The notes under the pieces are model-generated. The model made no database searches, was not told where the DNA came from, and saw only the letters and a list, made by a program, of their open reading frames with translations. A program made the position numbers and the translations under genes. Positions 26,433 through 35,567 of a stretch of DNA of 64,000 nucleotides are shown in pieces (position 1 is the first letter of the stretch; each line of letters begins with the position of its first letter). The DNA lies in NCBI RefSeq assembly GCF_902506095.1, contig NZ_LR733293.1, forward strand, positions 1,786,457 to 1,850,456, written 5' to 3'. The stretch comes from Arthrobacter sp. 9AX. Lineage in GTDB: Bacteria > Actinomycetota > Actinomycetes > Actinomycetales > Micrococcaceae.

Positions 26433-27395
26433 GTGGACCCCTTGGCTGCAAGCGGCGGTACAAAGGCGATAGTTGCGGCACTCGCCGCCAACCTGACCAT
26501 CGCACTCCTGAAATTTGTTGCCTACTTCCTGACGCGTTCGTCATCCATGCTCGCCGAGGCCATCCACTCCGTGGCGGACTCCGGCAACCAGGTCCTTCTG
26601 CTGGTTGGCGGCAAGAAGGCACAACGCGCTGCCAGCCCTGAGCACCCCTTCGGCTACGGCCGGGAGCGGTACATCTACGCGTTCATCGTGTCGATCGTGC
26701 TGTTCAGCGTTGGTGGTCTGTTCGCCCTGTACGAGGCGTGGGAGAAATTCCAGCACCCGCACGCCATTGAGGGCGCCTTCTGGTGGGTTCCGCTGGCAGT
26801 GCTGGTGGGGGCGGTTATCGCCGAATCACTCTCGTTCCGGACTGCCATGAAGGAATCGAACCACACCCGCGGACAGCAGTCCTGGGCCAGGTTCGTCCGC
26901 AGCGCCAAGCAACCGGAACTTCCTGTGATCCTGCTCGAGGACCTGGGGGCGCTCCTCGGTCTGATGTTCGCCCTGATCGGCGTGGGCATGACGCTGATGA
27001 CCGGCAACGGACTCTGGGACGCCGCGGGCACCGCCATGATCGGCCTGCTGCTGGTGGGCATCGCCGTGATCCTTGCCATCGAGACGAAGTCCCTGCTCCT
27101 GGGCGAGTCGGCCACCAGGGAAGACGTAGAGCGCATCGCGAAAGCCATCGAGGCCGACGGAACCCGGATCATCCACCTCAAGACGATGCACCTTGGGCCG
27201 GAGGAACTGCTGGTGGCGGCAAAGATCGCGATCAAGCGCAACTCCACGGGGGAGGAGATCGCGAAGGAGATCGACAGCGCGGAATCCCGGATCCGCTCCG
27301 CTGTGCCTATTGCCCGTGTGATCTACCTGGAGCCCGACCTGCAGCGCTCAGACGCTGCCGGCCATCAGACGGCAGCGGCGACCCCGGGCCCCTGA
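26433..27395 (+). CDS. Cation diffusion facilitator (CDF) family metal transporter
   Basis: Protein of 320 aa with about six TM helices. TM2 carries the CDF metal-site residues in SSMLAEAIHSVADSGNQ (x-x-x-H-S-x-x-D) and TM5 the EDLGALLGLMFAL stretch. A C-terminal ferredoxin-like domain (HLKTMHLGPEELLVAAKIAI) follows. CDFs export Zn2+, Mn2+, Co2+ or Fe2+ in exchange for protons. The large loop (KESNHTRGQQSWARFVRSAK) resembles the SLC30A9/MMT subgroup. GTG 26433 is used; a TTG three codons later follows AGAGGTGG and is an alternative start. Confidence 0.92.
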   Translation: MDPLAASGGTKAIVAALAANLTIALLKFVAYFLTRSSSMLAEAIHSVADSGNQVLLLVGGKKAQRAASPEHPFGYGRERYIYAFIVSIVLFSVGGLFALYEAWEKFQHPHAIEGAFWWVPLAVLVGAVIAESLSFRTAMKESNHTRGQQSWARFVRSAKQPELPVILLEDLGALLGLMFALIGVGMTLMTGNGLWDAAGTAMIGLLLVGIAVILAIETKSLLLGESATREDVERIAKAIEADGTRIIHLKTMHLGPEELLVAAKIAIKRNSTGEEIAKEIDSAESRIRSAVPIARVIYLEPDLQRSDAAGHQTAAATPGP

Positions 27396-27432
27396 AGATT
27401 GCCCGCGAAGGGACAAGACGTCAGGACAGCCG

Positions 27433-27464
27433 CGGCCCGTTGCCTGTCGGGCCGCCCTGCTTTT
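27433..27464. terminator. Terminator hairpin between the CDF gene and the MFS pseudogene
   Basis: CGGCCCG, an 8-nt loop, then CGGGCCG followed by CCCTGCTTTT. Confidence 0.65.
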
Positions 27465-27479
27465 CCGGCCGCCCTGCTT

Positions 27480-28687
27480 TCAGGCCGCCAGCGGCTTTTT
27501 GCGTTCCAGGAGGCCGCTGGCCAGTGCAACGCCCAGGCCCAGGACAGCAAGGCAGGCGCCCACCAGCGCCGGCGCTACATAGCCCCAGCCCCAGGCGATC
27601 ACCAGCCCGCCCAGGAAAGCGCCGAGGGCGTTGGCCACGTTCAGCGCTGCATGGTTCAGGGATGACGCCAGGGAAGGTGCGTCGGGGGAGGCGTCCAAAA
27701 GGCGGGTCTGCAGCGCCGGTATGAGCATGGACCCGGCGGCGCCCACCACGAAGACCATCACCAGGGCGGACCAGGCCCAATGGGCGGCGATGGCGTAGAC
27801 CACCAGGGCAACGGCGATGGCAGGCAGGACACTGTACAGCGTCCCCATCACGGATTTGTCAGCAATCCGGCCGCCCACCATGTTGCCGGCCACCATGCCC
27901 AGGCCGTACAGCGCCACCACCAAAGGAATCAGCGCGGAGGGGAGGCCTGCCACATTCGTCATCGTGTGGGAGATATACGTGTAAGTGGCAAAGAAGCCGC
28001 CAAAGCCCACGATGCCGATCAGGATGGCAAGCCAGACCTGTAGCCTCTTGAGCGCTCCCAGTTCCCGGCGGATGCTGGCATCAGGGTGGGCCTTGTGGAA
28101 TGGAACAAACCACCAGATCAGCATCAGGGTGAGTATTCCGAGCAGGCCCACCAGGATAAAGAGCAGGCGCCAGCCGTAGGTCTGGCCCAACCAGGTTGCT
28201 GCCGGAACGCCAATCACGTTGGAAATGCTCAGGCCCGCCATCACCATGGAAATGGCCCAACCCCGCCGAGTGGGCGGCACGAGCGAGGCGGCGATAACGC
28301 TGCGACGCCAAAGAATGCGCCGTGCGGCAGCCCGGCGGCAAACCGTGAGACCAGCATGGTTCCGTAGTCGGGGGCCAGGAAGGAGGCCAGGTTGGCGACG
28401 GTGAAGAACAGCATCAGGCCGAGTGCCAGGGTCTTGCGGGGGAGCTTGGCGCCCACGGCGGCCAGCAGCGGCGCGCCCACCACCACACCCAGCGCGTAGG
28501 CGGAGATGAGGTGGCCGGCTTCGGGCGTGCTGATGTTCAGGCCCTGTTCCACTTCCTTGAGCAGGCCCATCATGGTGAACTCGGTGACCCCGATTCCCAC
28601 CCCGCCCATCGCCAGGGCGGTGATGGCCATGGCGATATTGGGGGCTGTGGTGCCGGTTGCCGTGGGGGACTGTACGACGCTGCTCAT
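27480..28687 (-). pseudogene. MFS transporter (DHA1/AraJ-like), frameshifted near 28297
   Basis: The N-terminal part starts at ATG 28687 (MSSVVQSPTATGTTAPNIAM) and reads through TM1-TM4 to PHGAFFGVAA. It then leaves frame. From about 28297 the rest continues in another frame as VIAASLVPPTRRGWAISMVM to the stop at 27480. Together the parts make a normal ~400-residue, 12-TM drug/sugar-efflux MFS protein. Restoring one base (GCAGCG-G-TTATCGCC on the minus strand) repairs it, so this is a one-base deletion or a sequencing error. Both halves keep normal codon bias, so the lesion is recent or artefactual. Confidence 0.85.
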
Positions 28688-28838
28688 GTGCCTGCTTTTC
28701 AAGTGCTGGGGATACAAGGTGGGCTGCAGCCACGGCAGTGGGGCTGGAGGGGCCTGGACCACCGGGGACAACCCCGGGTACGGCTCAGGTATTCCGGGAA
28801 GAGCGCAAAGAGTGCCCGGGCCTTTCCATTGTCCCCCA

Positions 28839-28844
28839 TAGAAT
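28839..28844 (+). promoter_or_regulatory. -10 hexamer of a predicted leaderless NUDIX-gene transcript
   Basis: TAGAAT ends 6 nt before the GTG at 28851. Confidence 0.5.
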
Positions 28845-28850
28845 GGGGCG

Positions 28851-29300
28851 GTGACTGGACTGATACAGGTGGTAGGCGGGGCCATCGTGGACCGCCTCGC
28901 GGAACCGTCCCGGCTGCTGGTGGCGCGCCGCAGTGCCCCCGAGAAACTGGCTGGCCTGTGGGAGTTCCCGGGCGGCAAAGTGGAGCCGGGCGAGGACCCG
29001 GAAGCAGCACTGCGCCGTGAACTGGGCGAGGAGCTGGGGATCGAAGTGCGCGTGGGCGCCGAGCTTGCGGCGAGGCCCCCGGGCGGCTGGCCTTTGAATG
29101 ACAGGGCCAGCATGCGCGTCTGGTTCGCAGAAATCCTTGCCGGTGAGCCGGAACCCCTTGAGGACCACGACGAACTCAAGTGGGTGTCGCTGTCCGGGCC
29201 GGACGAGGTCCTGGGCCTTCCGTGGATTCCCGCCGATTTCCCCATCGTCCGGGAACTGCTGGCGTCTGTGGGTATGCCCGCAGCGGGCGGGCGGGCCTAA
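28851..29300 (+). CDS. (Deoxy)nucleoside triphosphate pyrophosphohydrolase, MutT-like NUDIX
   Basis: Protein of 149 aa. The Nudix box is complete: GGKVEPGEDPEAALRREL then GEELGI (G-x5-E-x7-R-E-x2-E-E-x-G). N-terminal VVGGAIVDRLAEPSRLLVAR and WEFPG resemble MutT/CTP-pyrophosphohydrolase family enzymes that remove 8-oxo-dGTP or other damaged nucleotides. Exact substrate is not predictable. Its stop codon overlaps the stop of the convergent radical-SAM gene. Confidence 0.92.
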   Translation: MTGLIQVVGGAIVDRLAEPSRLLVARRSAPEKLAGLWEFPGGKVEPGEDPEAALRRELGEELGIEVRVGAELAARPPGGWPLNDRASMRVWFAEILAGEPEPLEDHDELKWVSLSGPDEVLGLPWIPADFPIVRELLASVGMPAAGGRA

Positions 29301-30406
29301 AACAGGGTGGCCTGCGCAGGCGCCGGGGTGCCGGCGGCAGCCGCAGATGAGGTGGCAGGGATGATGCCTGCCGGATATTCCGCTTCCTCGCCCCGGGGAT
29401 CATCGAGATCCCGGTGGCTGAAGCCCGACGAATGGGAAAAACCGTACCGGGCCTTGAAATAGCTGACCCTGCCGGCCAGCCATGCCCGGTATTCCTTGGA
29501 TGCGTAGGATCCGGACCCGTACAGCCGCTGATAGCGGCGGGCGAGCTGTGGATGATGGGCCGCAATCCACTTCATGAACCATTCCCTGGTGCCGCCCGGT
29601 TTGAGGTAGAGGGCTCCGGCAGTGACGCCGGTGGCCCCTGCGGAAGCGAGTGAGGCAAAAAGCGAATCCAGTGCTTCGTCGCTGTCCGTAAGCCACGGAA
29701 GGATGGGCATGGCCATAACCCCGCAGGGGAGCCCGGCCTCGCGCAGCCGGGACACCAGCTTGAGCCGCGCGCGGGGTCCCGGCGTGCCGGGTTCGATGGC
29801 CTCGGACAATGCTTCATTGGTCATGGCAAGGGAGATGCCCAGGCCCACCGGCACCTGGGCGGCGGCGCTCTTCAGAAGCGGGATGTCCCTGGCCAACAGG
29901 GTTCCCTTGGTGAGGATGGACAGGGGAGTACCCGAATCCGCCAGCGCTGCGATGATCCCGGGCATCAGCCGGTAGCGCCCCTCGGCCCGCTGGTACGGAT
30001 CGGTGTTGGTGCCCAGGGCCACCTGGTGGCGGCCCCAGGACGGCCGGGCCAGTTCCTTCCGGAGGACCTCCGCCGCGTTGACTTTGACCACCACCTGGCT
30101 GTCAAAATCCCGCCCGGCGTCGAAATCGAGATAAGTGTGCGTTTTCCGGGCGAAGCAGTACACACAGGCGTGGCTGCACCCCCGGTAGGGGTTGATGGTC
30201 CATTCGAACGGCATCCGCGAGCCGGCGGGTACCTTGTTGAGCACAGATTTGGCGGTGACCTCATGAAAGGTGATGCCGGCGAATTCCGGTGTTGTGACGG
30301 ACCGGACCAGCCCGACCAACGGCAGAAGTGCGGGCGATGGCCCCTCCGCGGCTGTCCCTGGCGGCGGCGGCATCAGTGCTTGGGCATCCCATCTCATGAA
30401 CTCCAT
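29297..30406 (-). CDS. Rv2578c-family radical SAM protein (SplB-like)
   Basis: Protein of 369 aa. The radical-SAM cluster motif is C-x3-C-x2-C in GCSHACVYCFARKTH (about residues 78-92), preceded by FEWTINPYRG. A TIM-barrel core follows, with GTNTDPYQRAEGRYR and SILTKGTLLARDIPLL. The family is related to spore photoproduct lyase, and M. tuberculosis Rv2578c is annotated splB. A LexA box overlaps the start codon, matching the known SOS control of Rv2578c. A second ATG three codons in (30397) is a possible alternative start. The enzymatic reaction remains uncharacterised. Confidence 0.92.
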   Translation of the reverse strand: MEFMRWDAQALMPPPPGTAAEGPSPALLPLVGLVRSVTTPEFAGITFHEVTAKSVLNKVPAGSRMPFEWTINPYRGCSHACVYCFARKTHTYLDFDAGRDFDSQVVVKVNAAEVLRKELARPSWGRHQVALGTNTDPYQRAEGRYRLMPGIIAALADSGTPLSILTKGTLLARDIPLLKSAAAQVPVGLGISLAMTNEALSEAIEPGTPGPRARLKLVSRLREAGLPCGVMAMPILPWLTDSDEALDSLFASLASAGATGVTAGALYLKPGGTREWFMKWIAAHHPQLARRYQRLYGSGSYASKEYRAWLAGRVSYFKARYGFSHSSGFSHRDLDDPRGEEAEYPAGIIPATSSAAAAGTPAPAQATLF

Positions 30407-30423
30407 TCGAATGTATGTTCGAA
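30406..30423. promoter_or_regulatory. LexA (SOS) box overlapping the start of the radical-SAM gene
   Basis: TTCGAATGTATGTTCGAA: CGAAT-N4-GTTCG with extended TT/AA flanks, a near-perfect palindrome. It touches the first base of the ATG. Confidence 0.85.
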
Positions 30424-30469
30424 CTTAAGTCAAGCATCGGTGCAAGCCTGCGGCACTAATCCGGTGAAC

Positions 30470-31195
30470 TCAGACCTCGAGTTCCCACACCACGCTGATG
30501 GCCACAGCCACCGCTGTTTCCCCGGCTTCCACGTCCAGGGCTTCCATCGAAGCGGCTCGCTGCATCCGGGGGAGGGGGGCCGGCGCCTGGGGTGTGACCG
30601 TGTCCGTGATGGACAGCACCCGGCCCAGCCGGGCGGAGGCGAGTCGGGCAAACTGCTCCGCCGAACGGAGTGCGTCCAGCCATGCCGCATCCCGCGCACG
30701 CGCCCGGACGTCGGCGTCGTCGGCAAACGTCAGTTCCAGCCCGTTGAGCCGGACGTCGTTCCCGCCGGCCCCTACGGCGTCCGAGATCGCAGCGGAGGCG
30801 GAACCGGGACTGTGCAACCTTACGGTGAGGGTGCTCGCTGCGACATAGCCGGTGACGGATTGGCCCTCGCCTTCCCGCCACACGAGGTCTGCCCGCACGT
30901 TGAGTCCTGTGGTTCTGATGTCCGCGCCGGCAACACCGTGCCGGCGGAAGGTGGACGCCACGGCGTCTGAACTCCTTCCTGCCCTCTCCCACGCCGCCTC
31001 CACGGAGCCGGCGCGGCATTCCACCCCGATGGACACCACCATCAGGTCCGGGGCAGCCTCCGCGGAACCTGTTCCGGTGACGCTGACAGTCCCTGGGGCA
31101 GCACCGCCGTCGGACTGGCGGGGGGACGGCCCGACGGCGTTGCCCGCCTCATCGGGGCCGCTCCGGTCAGCAAGGTGGCTGCCTTCGCCCGGCAC
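30470..31195 (-). CDS. SIMPL-domain (DUF541) protein
   Basis: Protein of 241 aa. After a ~35-residue Gly/Ser/Pro-rich lead, the SIMPL domain runs from VSVTGTGSAEAAPDLMVVSI to VAVAISVVWELEV. It includes GVAGADIRTTGLNVRADLVW and ARARDAAWLDALRSAEQFAR. Members are often periplasmic (BP26-like), but no clear signal peptide is seen here. No catalytic role is known. The GTG start is 3 nt after the stop of the upstream minus-strand gene, so the two form an operon. Confidence 0.85.
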   Translation of the reverse strand: MPGEGSHLADRSGPDEAGNAVGPSPRQSDGGAAPGTVSVTGTGSAEAAPDLMVVSIGVECRAGSVEAAWERAGRSSDAVASTFRRHGVAGADIRTTGLNVRADLVWREGEGQSVTGYVAASTLTVRLHSPGSASAAISDAVGAGGNDVRLNGLELTFADDADVRARARDAAWLDALRSAEQFARLASARLGRVLSITDTVTPQAPAPLPRMQRAASMEALDVEAGETAVAVAISVVWELEV

Positions 31196-31198
31196 GGG

Positions 31199-31684
31199 TC
31201 ACGCCTCCGTTCCGGCAGGGCGCGGTAGCCCGGCCTGGCCCCGGTCCAATGGGTCCGGGTAACCGCCGGCGACAAGGCCGGCGTGCCGCTCGAAGATGTT
31301 GCCCGTTCCCGGATTGCCTGTGCGCAGGAGAGACCACCCGGCGGCAAGGAAGTAGAGCGGAAGGAACGGAAGGCCCAGGCACCAGGCGTACTGGGTACAG
31401 TGTTTTTCTTCGTGTCCCAGCAGTTCCGGCCGGGCCAGCAGGTCAGCGGCCGGGCAGCGGCACAGGACAACGTTTCCCAGCGTGAACGCTGCGGCAAGCG
31501 GCACGCGCCACCGGTAGCCGCCGGCAATAATGAGCCCGTGCGGGCCCGGGCGGAGATCCGACCGTGCCGCGGCGGCTACAGCAAGGCCCAGGACGGTGCT
31601 GCCGTTGACGGCGTTCGCCACCAGCCGCGCCACCTGCGGACCTGTCGGGGGCCGCCGAAGCGCCAAAGGCTCCCGTGGTGTCAT
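31199..31684 (-). CDS. Uncharacterised membrane-associated protein with HEEKH motif
   Basis: Protein of 161 aa I do not assign to a named family. Features: a mid hydrophobic segment (VPLAAAFTLGNVVLC), then LLGHEEKHCTQYAWCLG containing HEEKH (an HExxH zincin-like signature), then a second hydrophobic stretch (LPFLPLYFLAAGWSLL) and a polar tail (NIFERHAGLV). The G-H-E-x-x-H-x-x-Q arrangement resembles DUF4157-like or peptidase-like domains, but a third ligand is not obvious. The longer open frame to 32710 was rejected: it is antisense to pheS, and ATG 31684 gives a normal start. It forms an operon with SIMPL. Confidence 0.7.
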   Translation of the reverse strand: MTPREPLALRRPPTGPQVARLVANAVNGSTVLGLAVAAAARSDLRPGPHGLIIAGGYRWRVPLAAAFTLGNVVLCRCPAADLLARPELLGHEEKHCTQYAWCLGLPFLPLYFLAAGWSLLRTGNPGTGNIFERHAGLVAGGYPDPLDRGQAGLPRPAGTEA

Positions 31685-31711
31685 GAGGCCATGGTAGCCG
31701 GACCGTTCAAT

Positions 31712-31717
31712 TAGACT
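31712..31717 (+). promoter_or_regulatory. Candidate -10 of the pheST operon
   Basis: TAGACT followed by a ~150-nt leader to pheS. No convincing -35 is visible. Confidence 0.4.
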
Positions 31718-31781
31718 GGAGTGCAGTGGCCGCCGGATTTTCCGGCAGGCCCTGACCTGGTCATTGAATGAACTGAATTTG

Positions 31782-31801
31782 AGGTCATTCATCCATGACC
31801 T
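31782..31801 (+). promoter_or_regulatory. Hairpin in the pheS leader (possible attenuator)
   Basis: AGGTCAT, a 6-nt loop, then ATGACCT. An upstream TGACCTGGTCATTGAATGA (31753-31771) could pair with the same bases, so alternative folds are possible. Short GTG-initiated ORFs with a Phe codon lie just upstream. Tentative. Confidence 0.35.
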
Positions 31802-31870
31802 GCCAGCGGAAGCGCGGCCGGGAAACCGGAATGCCCGCCGGCAGCCACGACTCGTAGCTAAGAACAGTAG

Positions 31871-32932
<1,062 letters not shown>

Positions 32933-32934
32933 CA

Positions 32935-35478
32935 GTGCGTATCCCAATTTCCTGGCTGCGTGAATACGCGGAGGTACCGGCCGGAGCAACGGCCGAAGAT
33001 GTGATGGCCGAGCTGGTCAAGGTGGGCTTTGAGGAAGAGGCCGTCCACCGTCCCACGGACACCCTGCAGGGCCCCATCGTGGTGGGCCAGGTCCTGAGCC
33101 TGGTCAAGGAACCGCAGACCAATGGCAAAACCATCAACTGGTGCCAGGTCCGCGTTGTCCCCGAAGGGCAGGAGCAGACGCTCACCGGCAAGGGCATCGA
33201 TCCCTCCGGCGTGCAGGGCATCATCTGCGGTGCCCACAACTTCGTGGAGGGCGACAAAGTGGTGGTCACACTGCCGGGCGCCGTGCTGCCGGGCGACTTC
33301 CACATCTCCGCCCGCAAGACCTACGGCCACGTGTCCGCCGGCATGATCGCCTCCGTCCGCGAGCTGGGCATCGGCGAGGACCACGACGGCATCCTGGTGC
33401 TGTCCCGGATCGGCCTCGACCCCGAAATCGGCACGGACGCCATGGAGCTGCTGGGCCTTTACGATGAAGCCGCCGAGATCAACGTCACCCCGGACCGCGG
33501 CTACGCCTTCTCCATCCGCGGGGTGGCCCGCGAGTACGCGCACGCCACCGGTACCACCTTCACGGATCCCGCGTCCCGCGTCAGCGCCCCGGCGGAGCTC
33601 TCCGGTGGCTACGGCGTCAAGCTCAACGACGACGCCCCCATCTACGGCAAGCCGGGTTCCGACCGCTTCGTGGCACGGACCGTCCGCGGCGTTGACGCCA
33701 CCGGGCCCACCCCGCAGTGGATGGCGTCCCGCCTCCGCCTGGCCGGCATCCGCTCCATCTCCCTGCCTGTGGACATCTCCAACTACGTGATGCTGGAACT
33801 GGGCCAGCCCACGCACTGCTACGACCTGGACAAGCTGTCCGGGGACATCGTGGTGCGCCGGGCCACGGCGGGCGAGAAGATCACCACTTTGGACGGCAAG
33901 GTGCGCACCCTTGACCCCGAAGACCTGCTGATCACCGACGACTCCGGTGCCATCGGCATCGCTGGTGTGATGGGCGGCGCGGACACCGAGGTCAGCGACT
34001 CGACGTCGAACATCCTGGTGGAAGCCGCCCACTTCGACGAGGTGTCGATCTCACGCTCCCGGCGCCGCCACAAGCTCCCGTCCGAAGCGTCCAAGCGCTT
34101 CGAGCGCGGCGTTGACTGGCAGGTGGCCGGGATCGCCGCCCAGCGCGTAGTGGACCTCCTGGTGGAGCTCGCCGGCGGCACGGCGGATGAGGCGGGGACC
34201 GACGTGGGGACCGCCCCGGACCCCGTGACCATCGAGCTGCCCGCAGCGTTCGCTGCCGCCCGGATCGGCATCGACTTCACAGAAGAGCAGATCGTCACCT
34301 CGCTCGAGGACCTGGGCGCCGCCGTCGTCAGGAACGACGACGGGTGGAGCGTCACTGCCCCCAGCTGGCGGCACGACCTGGAGACCAAGGAGGACCTCTC
34401 CGAGGAGATCGCCCGCCTGGTGGGCTACGACAAGATTCCGGCCACGCTGCCGGTGGCGCCTCCCGGCCGTGGCCTGACGCGCGTGCAGCAGCAGCGCCGC
34501 CGCCTGATCCAGGCACTGGCCGACGCCGGGCTCACCGAAGTTCTCTCGTACCCGTTTGTCTCCAAGGCAGCCAACGACACCTTTGGTGTGGCCGAACAGG
34601 GCGCAGGCCGGCCCGCGGTGAAGCTGGCCAACCCCATCAGTGAGGAGCAGGGCTTCCTGCGGACCTCCATCCTCCCGGGGCTCATCGAGGTAGCCAAGCG
34701 CAACCACTCACGCGGCTTCCGGGACCTCGCCCTCTTCGAGTCGGGCCTGGTGTTCCTGCCCGGCGGGAAGATGGGAACGGATTTCATCCCGCCGCTGGGG
34801 GCCAAGCCCGCCGATGAGGTGCTGGATGCACTGTACGACGGCGTCCCCGCCCAGCCGTTCCACCTCGCCGTGGTGCTCACCGGGCACGACTCGCCGGCCG
34901 CGGCAGCGCATGCCCCGCGCCAGTGGGACTGGGCCGACGCACTGGACATCGCACGGCTCGCCGGCGACGTTCTGGGTGTGGAACTGGTGGTCAGCCAGGG
35001 CAGCCACCAGGCTTTCCACCCCGGCCGTGCGGCCAAGCTGGCGTTGCGCACCGGCGAAGTGATGGGCTACGCCGGAGAGCTGCACCCCAAGCTGCTGGCC
35101 GCCTCGGACATGCCGGCACGCTCTGTGGCACTGGAGCTCAACGCCGACGCGCTGTTCGACGCAGCTCCCGACGTGATCGTGGCGCGCCACATCTCCGCGT
35201 TCCCGGTGGCAACGCAGGACGTGGCACTGGTGGTTCCCGCCGAGGTTCCGGCCGACGACGTGCTGGCCGCACTGCGGGAAGGCGCCGGTGAACTGCTGGA
35301 GGACGTTGCGCTCTTCGACGTCTACGCCGGCAAGGGCATCGAGGAAGGCAAAAAGTCGCTGGCGTTCGGGCTCCGGTTCCGCGCCGACGACCGCACCCTC
35401 ACAGCTGATGAGGCGTCTGCGGCGCGGGAAAGTGCCGTTGCCCTGGCGGCCGAGCGGTTTGGTGCCGTGCAACGCTAG
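32935..35478 (+). CDS. pheT: Phenylalanine--tRNA ligase beta subunit
   Basis: Protein of 847 aa, typical length. Domains in order: MRIPISWLREY N-terminal segment; EMAP/OB tRNA-binding domain (about residues 40-160); B3/4 editing domain (RFVARTVRGVDATGPTPQWM, about 245-400); B5 (about 420-500); the catalytic-like core; and a C-terminal FDX-ACB anticodon-binding domain (ISAFPVATQDVALVVPAEVP to the end). GTG 32935 follows the pheS stop by 2 nt; longer in-frame readings overlap pheS. Confidence 0.98.
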   Translation: MRIPISWLREYAEVPAGATAEDVMAELVKVGFEEEAVHRPTDTLQGPIVVGQVLSLVKEPQTNGKTINWCQVRVVPEGQEQTLTGKGIDPSGVQGIICGAHNFVEGDKVVVTLPGAVLPGDFHISARKTYGHVSAGMIASVRELGIGEDHDGILVLSRIGLDPEIGTDAMELLGLYDEAAEINVTPDRGYAFSIRGVAREYAHATGTTFTDPASRVSAPAELSGGYGVKLNDDAPIYGKPGSDRFVARTVRGVDATGPTPQWMASRLRLAGIRSISLPVDISNYVMLELGQPTHCYDLDKLSGDIVVRRATAGEKITTLDGKVRTLDPEDLLITDDSGAIGIAGVMGGADTEVSDSTSNILVEAAHFDEVSISRSRRRHKLPSEASKRFERGVDWQVAGIAAQRVVDLLVELAGGTADEAGTDVGTAPDPVTIELPAAFAAARIGIDFTEEQIVTSLEDLGAAVVRNDDGWSVTAPSWRHDLETKEDLSEEIARLVGYDKIPATLPVAPPGRGLTRVQQQRRRLIQALADAGLTEVLSYPFVSKAANDTFGVAEQGAGRPAVKLANPISEEQGFLRTSILPGLIEVAKRNHSRGFRDLALFESGLVFLPGGKMGTDFIPPLGAKPADEVLDALYDGVPAQPFHLAVVLTGHDSPAAAAHAPRQWDWADALDIARLAGDVLGVELVVSQGSHQAFHPGRAAKLALRTGEVMGYAGELHPKLLAASDMPARSVALELNADALFDAAPDVIVARHISAFPVATQDVALVVPAEVPADDVLAALREGAGELLEDVALFDVYAGKGIEEGKKSLAFGLRFRADDRTLTADEASAARESAVALAAERFGAVQR

Positions 35479-35494
35479 GAAAGCGCAGGCGTGA

Positions 35495-35554
35495 CACACG
35501 GAAGGTCCCCGCAGCCGGATTGATTCATCCTGGCTGCGGGGACCTTTCTGTGTG
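35495..35554. terminator. Bidirectional terminator, 15-bp perfect stem
   Basis: AAGGTCCCCGCAGCC (35502-35516) pairs with GGCTGCGGGGACCTT (35532-35546), with CACAC/GTGTG flanks extending it. It serves the convergent pheT and qor genes. Confidence 0.85.
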
Positions 35555-35567
35555 CCGCTGACGTCCG

